Assembly (NCBI GenBank): GCA_016208085.1
Contig: JACQYT010000042.1
Coordinates: forward strand, 23,694-66,091
Direction of reading: 5' to 3'
Source of the DNA: Elusimicrobiota bacterium
GTDB lineage: Bacteria; Elusimicrobiota; Elusimicrobia; Elusimicrobiales; UBA9959
Length of the DNA: 42,398 bases
This document shows, one piece after another, positions 22,938-31,530 of this stretch. Numbering within the stretch: the first letter of the stretch is position 1; each line of letters opens with the position of its first letter. The notes beneath the pieces were generated by a model. The model searched no databases. It was not told the origin of the DNA and saw only the letters and a program-made list of their open reading frames with translations. The translations under genes and the position numbers were made by a program.

Positions 22938-23831
22938 TTAAAACTTTTTCTTCAAAGTTATCTTCTGCGTATTTCCCAAATCTCCGTATGGTGTGACGGC
23001 ATAATCCAGTTGGGTGTTCCAGAAATTAAGGCCCGCTCCGGCGCTGAAGCCGGTGTTGTTCATGCTCGCGGCGCGGTTGCTTGTCAGATATCCCGCCCGC
23101 AATGCCACGCCCGACAATAGCGCGTACTCGGTGCCAAAGCTTACTCCGGTTTGTTTGTCGTAAACCTGGCGCTTAACGTCCAGCGCCAGGTTGACTCCGG
23201 GAATCACGCTGAACATCAGGCCCGCCGCGACGGTCAGCGGCAGCGGGTCCTTCTGGCTTATGTATTTCATCTTCGTTCCCAGGTTCTGCACGGAAAGGCC
23301 TATGCCGACGGGTAAGTTGTTCATCGTTCTGTTAAAGCCTATGTCGACTGCGCCGGCCCGGGCTTTCGTGCCCGCTATGGCGCTTTCAATATATTTTACA
23401 TTTAATCCCAGCCGTATTTTTCCGATAATATCGGCCAGACCCACGGTCACCGCCTGATCATAAGAGTTGAAGCTCCCCCCCGCGCTCCGGTCGGCGTTAC
23501 GCGCGTCCATAGAGCCGTTGGAAAGCCGGGTCAGGCCAAGGCCTATTGCCAGCGGCTTTCCTTTTACCGACAGCGCCACGCCTATGAAGTCGTGCATGGA
23601 GTCCATAAGCCAGTTGGTGTGGCTGAAGCCCAGCTCCACGCCCTTGACGGTGGAAAGCCCGGCGGGATTATACGCCAGTGAATCCACGCCCGAAGACAGG
23701 GCTGTGTAAGCCGCGCCCATTGAAACAGCCCTCGCGTCCGTGTCTATCTTTAAAAACTGCGCGCCGGATCCAAGGGCGTTGGCCGCGCTGGTGAAGCTGA
23801 TCAGAAGTGAAAGGATTAAGATATTTTTCAT
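22938..23831 (-). CDS. PorV/PorQ-family outer-membrane protein
   Basis: The 297 residues have a signal peptide (about 1-19) and then the family-defining opening GAQFLKIDTDARAVSMGAAY with SLAYNPAGLSTVKG (about 23-62). The remainder is amphipathic beta strands ending in an aromatic residue (LKKKF), as outer-membrane barrels do. In the Bacteroidetes type IX system, PorV binds the C-terminal sorting domain of cargo and shuttles it to the attachment complex; similar proteins occur in Elusimicrobiota and other phyla. Its ATG is 7 nt after the stop of the giant gene, whose own C terminus is a T9SS-like sorting domain, and GAGG spans the junction. A direct cargo-shuttle relationship is inferred. Confidence 0.85.
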   Translation of the reverse strand: MKNILILSLLISFTSAANALGSGAQFLKIDTDARAVSMGAAYTALSSGVDSLAYNPAGLSTVKGVELGFSHTNWLMDSMHDFIGVALSVKGKPLAIGLGLTRLSNGSMDARNADRSAGGSFNSYDQAVTVGLADIIGKIRLGLNVKYIESAIAGTKARAGAVDIGFNRTMNNLPVGIGLSVQNLGTKMKYISQKDPLPLTVAAGLMFSVIPGVNLALDVKRQVYDKQTGVSFGTEYALLSGVALRAGYLTSNRAASMNNTGFSAGAGLNFWNTQLDYAVTPYGDLGNTQKITLKKKF

Positions 23832-23838
23832 AAATTCC

Positions 23839-26800
23839 TCAGCGTACCACCGCGAATTTGCCGGTTCGCTTTAGTTTTTGGCCGGCTTTCGCGGTTTCGA
23901 CCAGGTAATAGTAAACGCCGCTCGGGATATGGCCGTCCCAGGCGTATTCATATGCGTAACTCAGCCCGTTGCCGTCGTCCAAAGCCGATGGCGGGCCGGT
24001 CAGCGTGCGTTCATGAACTATGCTGCCGGCCACAGTATAGACCAGCAGCCTCACACTGTCGGCTATCCCCGTCTCTACATGGAATACCGGCCTGGCCCCG
24101 GCTTTTGCGGGATTAGGGAATACGTAAACCTCGCCCAGCCGGAAGGTCTCGTCGGCGGAAGCAAGGAAGCCTGATACTCCGACCGCGGGGAGCGCGATAG
24201 GCAGGCTATCACCGGACTGGATGGCGCTTCCGTTTCCGCTTAGTTCTACCGACTTCGCGAACCAGTGCCCGCTCGCCAGGCCGTTGCCTGACAACTTTAA
24301 GGCCGACCCAGGGGCGTAAACATATCCCGCAATCTTTCCCCCGCCCAACAGCGCCATGGGCAGTTCGGAATTTACGAACAGCTTCAGCCGCGATGCCGGA
24401 CATTCAGCGTTGAATGCGGAGCCGCCGGAGATGTTCACCGGGCCTTCCACTATAATATCGGTGTTCCCCTTTAACGCGACCAAAGCCCCTTCCGTAAGTT
24501 CAATTCCCTTAAAATAATACGTCCCGGCCGGGAGTTCCAGCCTCGCTTTTGACGATACTTTAAGTACCCCGTTTATTAGATATTGCGCCGGAATAAGGCT
24601 GTTATTGTTCAAAGCCGCCGCTGCCTGCGCTATCGGACCAAGCGCTACCGGCTCGGCCATAAGGGTATTGGCGGCTTTTGTCACCTCGCCTGTTACTACC
24701 GCTTTTCCTTTCAATATCACATCGGAGCCGGTGGCGGCGCCGGTTATTTTCGCGTTGCCGTTCAGCGTTATGGCCGCATTTGCACGCGCCACGCCGGTAA
24801 TATTAGCCGTCCCAGAGACAGTCAGGCTTGTGGCCGACTCAACAGCCTCATTCTCCAGCAGCATCACCGCGACACGCAGTTCCTTCGCGATCTCCACATT
24901 GCCCATTTTGTCTTTTGCCCGGCATCTTACGGTGTGTTCGCCCTGGGCGGTTATCGCGAACGGGGCCGTGTATTCCTCAAAGTCGCCGGAATCTACAGCG
25001 CAGTATCTCTTCTCAACGCCGGAAGCGCCGATCCCGTCATCCTGGGCGGAAACGCTTATAAGCGTGCCCGGGGTTATAACCTTAAGCCCGAAAGCGTCGA
25101 ACGACGGCTTTCCTGCGGCGATAGTTGAAACCGGGGCGGTGGAATCCCTGGGCCGCATAAGCGCGAACAGCGACGCCATGAAAACGTTCTCGTTCAGGGT
25201 AACGATGATCTCATTGCTGGCGAGGTCCACGTAGCCGGAGGACGCCACCAGGAGCCAGGCCCCGGCTAAAACGTCGTATTTGTAAAGCGCCAGGGCTTCC
25301 CCGTCATAAACAGGATCGTACTTGAACCTTAAGACGGGCTGTGTAGTGAACGCCTGGCCGGCCACAATGTCGTATATCCAGCTGGCAAGGACGGTGCCTT
25401 CGCCCGCCAGGCTTTGCAGTGCCAGGCTGGCGGCCGTAGTGATGGTCGGATCGCTTATGATGACCACCGAGGCGGCGGGGTTGTCGTACTGCACCGTCAC
25501 CACGGGGTCCTGCCCGCCGGACTGCGCCGTCACGACGTTGTTGCGCAGCAGCGAAAAAGCCCCCTGTGCATAAGCGGTATTCCCATCCACGGTAATGGCC
25601 ACCTTCTCGCTGTACACCCCGTCCGGCGCGGGCTCGCCTAGGGCGGACAGCCCGTCCCACTCCACGTACTGATCGCCCTGGCCCTGTTCGAGGTTTATGG
25701 TTTTTATAACGCCCTGGACCGGATGGCTTATGGTTACCGTTACCGGGAGCGTGGTGGCGGCCGGGGCGGCGCTCAAATGATAAGAGAACCTGACCATATT
25801 CGAGCCGCCGGGAAAGAACGGGGCGGGCGTTTCCGCCAGGGCGGTGACGGAGGGATAATCGGCCGCCCTGACAAAACAGTCCCCGCCGGAAGCTGCGGCC
25901 TGGTTGTTGGCCGCATCCGCGGCGGTAACGACGACATGATAAACGCCGCCGGGGACCAGTTGCGCGGAACCGTTCCGTCCGTCCCAGTAGAAGCTCAGTG
26001 TGCCGCCAGGCGCCGGATAATTGACGGCCAGCGCTTTGACCAGAGCGCCGCCGGCATCCTTCACCGACACATTCAGCGTCGCGGGCTCGCTGATATTGAA
26101 GACGAACCTGGTCTGTTCGCCCGCCGAAGGGTTGAACTCGGCGGGCTTTGCGCTGATGGCCAGCAGTTGCGGCGGGACGCTGTCGACGACCAGTGTGGCG
26201 GTGTCGCTCTTGCCGCCGGACAGGGCCGTGATATGCGCCGTGCCGTCCGCCACGCCGGCGGCCAGGCCGCTGATACTATTGACTGTCGCCACCGCCGTAT
26301 TGTCGCTCGACCAGGACAATCCGTCCGACGCGTCCAGCGCCCGGCTTGAGCCGTCGCTGAAGCGAGCGGTAGCGGTGAACTGCCGCGTGCCGCCGGCCGC
26401 GATGCCCGCGGCGGCCGGGCTTACCGTTATGTACGCCAGGACAACGGGAACGCCGGCACCGGTATCGTACAATTCGGCGGAGGCCACCGAGACGCTTCCA
26501 TTGTATCCCCCGGCCACCAATACCTTGCCGTTGCCCAGCAAGGTCGCGGTGGGGTAATTCCTTTTGACGGCCATTATGGCGGTCATGGAAAATATGCCGG
26601 TTGCGGGGTCATATAACTCGGCCGAGGAAGTGGCGTTGTTGGACCCGTACATGTCCCCGCCGACCACCAGGATCTTGCCGTTCGCCAGCGCGATGACGTG
26701 CCCGGACGAGCGAAGCGTGCTCATGGCGCCCGTAGGCGAAAACGCGCCGGTTGCGGGATCAAATAATTCGGCCGAGGAAAGCGGGCCGGCAGGGGAAGAG

Positions 26801-29800
26801 CCGCCGACGATCAGCACTTTGTTGTTATTCAGCAAGATCACATTGTGGTACGCCCTTGCCGTACCCATCGGCCCCGCAGCGAGGGAAAATGTGTTGGTGG
26901 CGGGGTCGTACAGCTCGGCGGAAGATAGATATCCGTTATGATAGCCGCCGGCCACCAACACCCTGCCGTCGGCCAGCAAGGTCGCGGTATGAATGCGCCT
27001 CGCGGCGTTCATCGTGCCCGCAGGGGAAAATGCGCCTGTGGCTGGGTCGTAAAGCTCGGCCAGGGAAAGGGAGGCGCTGCCGTTATAGCCGCCGGTTATC
27101 AGCACTTTGCCGTTTTGCAGCCTGGTGGCGGTGTGGGCGCTCCGCGGCGCGCTCATCTGGCCGGTGACGGTAAAGAGCCCGGCAACCGGATCATAGAGCT
27201 CGGCGGAGGAAACCGCCGTCGCGCCGTTGTCCCCGCCGGTTATCAGCGCCCTGCCGTCGCCCAGCAAGGTGGCGGTGTGCCCCCTTCCCCTTCTCGAGTT
27301 CATCGGGCCTGTTGTGGAAAACGCTTCCGTCCCAGGATCGTATAGCTCAGCCGAGGAAAGATATATGTAGCCGCCATTGTTCCCGCCGGCCACCAGCGCT
27401 TTGCCGTTCGTCAGCAAGGTCGCGGTATGGATATGCCTCCCCATGCTCATTGAACCCGTGGGGACGAACGCGGCGGCGGCGAACTGTATCGTAATATTTA
27501 CGGTATTGGACGCTTCGCTTGTCAGGCCAACGTTGTCATACGCCCTGACACTGTAAAAGTACCGGCTGTTGTTGGTCTTGACCGAAGCGTCGGTATAACT
27601 TGTAAGGGCCGTGCCGCCCAGCAGGGTTTGGGGAACGCAGGTCTGGGCCGGCTCGGCCACGACGCAGCCGTACACCCTGTATCCCGCGACACCGGACGCG
27701 GCGTCCTGGGAGGCCGACCAGGTTATAGTCTGATCGTTCCGGCCGCTGTATTGCGGCAGGGGCGCCGCCACGGGGGCGGAAGGCGGGGCGGCGTCCATGT
27801 GGAGGGTCGCGGAGCTATAAACCTCGGCATTCCCGGCTTTGTCTACGCTCCGGTAATAAACAACGTGGCTTCCTTCAGACAAGCTGAAGGGCTGGTCATA
27901 GACCTGGGGCGTACCGGTGGCGGGATCCCCGTCCACCAGATAATGAGTGACGTCCACGCCGGACCTGAACATGCCCGCCACTTCGGGATCGACGGCGGCC
28001 AGGGTCACCTTCGCGGACGGGGCTATATATGTTTTCCCCTCCGCGGCGTAATGCGCGCCGTCTATGGCCAATGTGGTCGCCGGCGGGACGGTGTCCTGGA
28101 GCAAGACCATTATCGCCGCTGTTTTCACCGCGGACTGGTTGCCGACTTTGTCAAAAGCCGTGTAATAAACCGTGTGCGTGCCGACGGGCAGGGTGAAGGG
28201 GCCGGAATAGACAGGGTTATCGCAGGTTCCGGGCACAGCGGTGAACGTCGGGGGCTCCGCGCAGGAATCAGGCGTTATATTCACATAGAACAGCCGCTCT
28301 TTCACGCCGGAGGCGACGCCGTTGGAAAGCGGGTCAAAGGCCGAAAGCGCGACCGAACTGTCGGCCGATATAAAAAGCGAGCCATTTACCAGCCACGAAG
28401 AGCCGATAACCGTGAATTCCGTTTCGGGCGGCGTGCCGTCCACGTAAACGACCGTGGATTTAACGACCTCGCTGTTTCCCGCCTTGTCGGCGGCCCAGTA
28501 ATAGAGGCTATGTATTCCCTCGTTCAGACGGAAAGGCGCGGCGTAATTATGATTGGCGCAGACGCCCTGCGCCGCCTGTGGGTCGTATGGCGCAGCCAGG
28601 CAGCCGGGGCTTGGCGTGGTGTTATCAAGAACATTAACCGCCCCCACGCCGCTTATATCGCCCTGGATCGCGAAATCATCCCCATACAAATTCACATAGG
28701 CCGTGCTGGAAATATATAAATTGTCCTGGACCAGCGCCCGGCCGCCCTGCTGGAAGTCCAGGATGGTCGTGGGCGCTCTTTGATCATCCACGGGCGCCAT
28801 CACCACGAAGGGCGACAATGCGGCGGCCACGCCGATAACAGCGCCCGCTTCCCGGCCCGTCGTGATGTCTTCCCAGGTCTGCGTATTTGTATTGAGATGA
28901 TATATCGCGGCGCTCGCAAGCTGCATTTCCGAGAGACCGGCGCCGCCTAATTGTATTTTTACCGTAAAGTTTCCGGATGTCTGCGTGTTGCCTGAAAAGT
29001 CGTAAGCGGTGTCTTTGCCGGCAGCGCGCCAACCGGTAAGCGTCGGATAACTGGCCGCCTGTCCGATTATAAGCTGGTGGCCGGTCTGCACTTCGGGGAA
29101 TATCAGTTGCAGATTGCCGGCGGTTAAAGCCACATTTACGCCGGCCGGCACCCAGTGCGTGTTGTCCGGCTTCAGCGGCGCTCCCATCAGCGAGGACCTT
29201 ACGGTCACGTCCACGTGGGCTATATAATAATAGGTGCCGGTCGAGTAATTGTCGATGTAGTTCTCATTCACGCCATCGCCGTTCGTGTCCCGTGAACAAT
29301 TAAGCTGTCCCGTATTGGTATTGGCGTAGGGCACAAATGTGAAACCGGAGAAACGCGGCAGGACGGAATCAGGATAAACGAGCGTTTCCGTCGGCGCGTA
29401 AACATCGGCCAACACTCCCAGGATTGCCTGGGTATAATTCTCAATAAGCGTAATGCCGGAAAATTGGCTCACCCAGTTGTTATAATTGAGATAGTCCGGA
29501 GCGCCTTGTCCCAGGCGCACCTCAACATGCATCCCCGTGGGTGTATTGATCCACACGCAGCCAGCCGGCGGGACGGGATTTTCGATTTTATAATGTAACT
29601 TGTCAAATATTGGAAGCGGCAGTCCGTAAAATCCGGAACTCCACCCGCTGTCGGAAAGCTGTATAAGCCGCACCTCATAGGCGCTGCCGGTGGCCGGATC
29701 GCGCCAGGTGGGCATATCGGTGAACCCCAGCAGTCCGGCGCTGTCATAAAGATAGAAGGAGGTATCCGGCTCCGGGCCAGGATACGGATAGTCAAAACTG

Positions 29801-31530
29801 AAGGCGCTGATAGAGGGTCCGGGGGGCCAGGCGCCGGGGATTGCTCTCACCGCGGGCGCTCCGATAACGTACAGATCCCTGACCCCGAGCGTTACGGGAC
29901 CGGCAAGCCCGGCGGAGGAGGTCGCTACGCCGCTTACGCCGAGCGTATAGCCGCCGGTACTTTTGGTTATTACAATAGTGCTGACGGTTACCTCCGGGAA
30001 GAAACGGGCGACATGGAAGTAGACCGTGGTGGCGTTGCCCAGGACGTCAACAGCCGTCGCCATATAGCCGGTCGCATCCTCGGGAAGCGCGAGCGGGCCG
30101 CCCAGAAGCTCCCGGCCGTTTTGGAATTCCCCGCTGAACAAAGCTGTTCCTTCCGGGGACAAAACGCTGAAAGCGCCTATGCCCGTGCCGTAATCGTTTA
30201 CGGTGAAATTTATGTAATTTCCCGTAAACCACGGCGCGGTTTCGAGCGCGTTGGACCCGGTTACGCTCCCTGTTGAAGGAACCGTATATTGATTGAGCAC
30301 GTCCCAGGAAATGGTCGGCGGCGTGGTGTCCGGCTGGACGTTGAATTTATAGGAAGCTTCCGAAGAGTTCCCGTCGCCGTCGGCGACGCGCGCGACAAGG
30401 GTATAAGAGGTGACGTCGGCGGCAAGGCGGCCCCCGGCAAGCTCGCCGTGCCACTCGGTCGTGAAATGGGCCATGTACGGGAGAAATTCCAGTCTTGAGA
30501 TATTGGTCGGATACAGCGTGAGGTTTTTTTCCGCCCAGGCGTGGCTTCCGTAGGAAGTATCGGAATAGGATTTGCCGTCGGTGCTTTGGGGCCCGTCAAT
30601 CGATGTCGTCAGATCCCGGGTTACGATCCGTTGATTTGTTTCCTGGACGAAGATGCCAACCTTAACCCCGGCCAGGCGGTTCTCCATGACATCAAAGGTT
30701 ATTTGTACCCCCTGCGGCGTGTTGACCGGCTGGTTGGTTACTGTGAAAGTGGTGATGAGGGACGGGAGATTATTAGAAGCCTCCATAAGCGCGCCCACAG
30801 TATAATTTGCGGCTTCGCTGTACTGGGAATTTAAAATTCCCGGGCTTTTATTCCAACTATATAATTGCTGCCTGCCACCTGGATCTCCGCCGCCATAACT
30901 CCCCCAACCCTCACGCTGATTCTCCGGCTTTACGGCATCATCCGCAGCGGTATCCATATCATCAGTAAGCCAATAATCTTTGCCGGAGCTAGGGTCAGTC
31001 CATGTATGTGTCGTAATTTTGTAGACCACATCGTCATGTAGATACTGATAATATACATCAGGATATTTATACTCGGTCACGGCATCGGCGCTAAAAACCG
31101 GTGCATGGTCAATGGCTGCCTGCTCAAGCGAATCTAAAATATGTGCGATATTTGCCGCGTGTGCCGGAACCGCTTGGTCTTGAACTAAATGGATAACACG
31201 ACCGACATTGATATAGGAATTTTTAAAATCATGTGCGTTATATAATTTTTTTGCATTTTTCCACCATTCATCGGGCAGTCCGCCATTAAGGTTGTTATTA
31301 TTGCCCAATTTGTCATCGTCGGTATTATGACTTTCTGCGTGACTCCCTTTTTTAAGCTGGTTGCTAAACCTGTTTATATCAGGATATGCGGTGGTATCTA
31401 TAAGTAAAAGGGCGTCATTTGAAATCTCTTTGTGTGTGGTAGCAGTAAAAAAAGTTTGCCACGCATAAATATTGGCACCGGGAAGGATAAATTGCGCAAG
31501 GAATAAAATGAGTTTTATGGTTTTCTTCAT
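23839..31530 (-). CDS. Giant secreted multidomain protein: zinc PLC-like domain, Kelch propeller, Ig-like repeats, T9SS-like sorting domain
   Basis: 2563 residues. A signal peptide (1-23) ends IYA, so the mature chain starts with Trp24. A zinc-dependent phospholipase C/S1-P1-like domain (about 24-260) shows H33 (THKEI), KGSHAESHN (H64, H68) and H114-x3-D118-x5-H124 in VGRVIHLVQDQAVPAHA. Then come uncharacterised beta regions, OmpL47-type repeats with AxDKxGN motifs (about 917-1243) and an FN3-like domain (about 1247-1347). Seven Kelch repeats (HTATLL...GGxxG...SSAELYDP, about 1353-1693) are followed by a BIG2 domain (about 1697-1780) and two FlgD-like Ig domains (about 1784-2010). A fourth OmpL47-like unit lies at about 2137-2223, then a polymer-forming beta-helix-like stretch (about 2233-2447). 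The C-terminal domain (about 2453-2563) has VFPNPAKAG, a YTVAG strand and AWDGHIPSGVYYYLV. The start overlaps the HEAT gene stop (ATGA), with GGGGGG upstream. It is probably a surface or extracellular adhesin/enzyme; catalytic activity is unproven. Confidence 0.9.
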   Translation of the reverse strand: MKKTIKLILFLAQFILPGANIYAWQTFFTATTHKEISNDALLLIDTTAYPDINRFSNQLKKGSHAESHNTDDDKLGNNNNLNGGLPDEWWKNAKKLYNAHDFKNSYINVGRVIHLVQDQAVPAHAANIAHILDSLEQAAIDHAPVFSADAVTEYKYPDVYYQYLHDDVVYKITTHTWTDPSSGKDYWLTDDMDTAADDAVKPENQREGWGSYGGGDPGGRQQLYSWNKSPGILNSQYSEAANYTVGALMEASNNLPSLITTFTVTNQPVNTPQGVQITFDVMENRLAGVKVGIFVQETNQRIVTRDLTTSIDGPQSTDGKSYSDTSYGSHAWAEKNLTLYPTNISRLEFLPYMAHFTTEWHGELAGGRLAADVTSYTLVARVADGDGNSSEASYKFNVQPDTTPPTISWDVLNQYTVPSTGSVTGSNALETAPWFTGNYINFTVNDYGTGIGAFSVLSPEGTALFSGEFQNGRELLGGPLALPEDATGYMATAVDVLGNATTVYFHVARFFPEVTVSTIVITKSTGGYTLGVSGVATSSAGLAGPVTLGVRDLYVIGAPAVRAIPGAWPPGPSISAFSFDYPYPGPEPDTSFYLYDSAGLLGFTDMPTWRDPATGSAYEVRLIQLSDSGWSSGFYGLPLPIFDKLHYKIENPVPPAGCVWINTPTGMHVEVRLGQGAPDYLNYNNWVSQFSGITLIENYTQAILGVLADVYAPTETLVYPDSVLPRFSGFTFVPYANTNTGQLNCSRDTNGDGVNENYIDNYSTGTYYYIAHVDVTVRSSLMGAPLKPDNTHWVPAGVNVALTAGNLQLIFPEVQTGHQLIIGQAASYPTLTGWRAAGKDTAYDFSGNTQTSGNFTVKIQLGGAGLSEMQLASAAIYHLNTNTQTWEDITTGREAGAVIGVAAALSPFVVMAPVDDQRAPTTILDFQQGGRALVQDNLYISSTAYVNLYGDDFAIQGDISGVGAVNVLDNTTPSPGCLAAPYDPQAAQGVCANHNYAAPFRLNEGIHSLYYWAADKAGNSEVVKSTVVYVDGTPPETEFTVIGSSWLVNGSLFISADSSVALSAFDPLSNGVASGVKERLFYVNITPDSCAEPPTFTAVPGTCDNPVYSGPFTLPVGTHTVYYTAFDKVGNQSAVKTAAIMVLLQDTVPPATTLAIDGAHYAAEGKTYIAPSAKVTLAAVDPEVAGMFRSGVDVTHYLVDGDPATGTPQVYDQPFSLSEGSHVVYYRSVDKAGNAEVYSSATLHMDAAPPSAPVAAPLPQYSGRNDQTITWSASQDAASGVAGYRVYGCVVAEPAQTCVPQTLLGGTALTSYTDASVKTNNSRYFYSVRAYDNVGLTSEASNTVNITIQFAAAAFVPTGSMSMGRHIHTATLLTNGKALVAGGNNGGYIYLSSAELYDPGTEAFSTTGPMNSRRGRGHTATLLGDGRALITGGDNGATAVSSAELYDPVAGLFTVTGQMSAPRSAHTATRLQNGKVLITGGYNGSASLSLAELYDPATGAFSPAGTMNAARRIHTATLLADGRVLVAGGYHNGYLSSAELYDPATNTFSLAAGPMGTARAYHNVILLNNNKVLIVGGSSPAGPLSSAELFDPATGAFSPTGAMSTLRSSGHVIALANGKILVVGGDMYGSNNATSSAELYDPATGIFSMTAIMAVKRNYPTATLLGNGKVLVAGGYNGSVSVASAELYDTGAGVPVVLAYITVSPAAAGIAAGGTRQFTATARFSDGSSRALDASDGLSWSSDNTAVATVNSISGLAAGVADGTAHITALSGGKSDTATLVVDSVPPQLLAISAKPAEFNPSAGEQTRFVFNISEPATLNVSVKDAGGALVKALAVNYPAPGGTLSFYWDGRNGSAQLVPGGVYHVVVTAADAANNQAAASGGDCFVRAADYPSVTALAETPAPFFPGGSNMVRFSYHLSAAPAATTLPVTVTISHPVQGVIKTINLEQGQGDQYVEWDGLSALGEPAPDGVYSEKVAITVDGNTAYAQGAFSLLRNNVVTAQSGGQDPVVTVQYDNPAASVVIISDPTITTAASLALQSLAGEGTVLASWIYDIVAGQAFTTQPVLRFKYDPVYDGEALALYKYDVLAGAWLLVASSGYVDLASNEIIVTLNENVFMASLFALMRPRDSTAPVSTIAAGKPSFDAFGLKVITPGTLISVSAQDDGIGASGVEKRYCAVDSGDFEEYTAPFAITAQGEHTVRCRAKDKMGNVEIAKELRVAVMLLENEAVESATSLTVSGTANITGVARANAAITLNGNAKITGAATGSDVILKGKAVVTGEVTKAANTLMAEPVALGPIAQAAAALNNNSLIPAQYLINGVLKVSSKARLELPAGTYYFKGIELTEGALVALKGNTDIIVEGPVNISGGSAFNAECPASRLKLFVNSELPMALLGGGKIAGYVYAPGSALKLSGNGLASGHWFAKSVELSGNGSAIQSGDSLPIALPAVGVSGFLASADETFRLGEVYVFPNPAKAGARPVFHVETGIADSVRLLVYTVAGSIVHERTLTGPPSALDDGNGLSYAYEYAWDGHIPSGVYYYLVETAKAGQKLKRTGKFAVVR

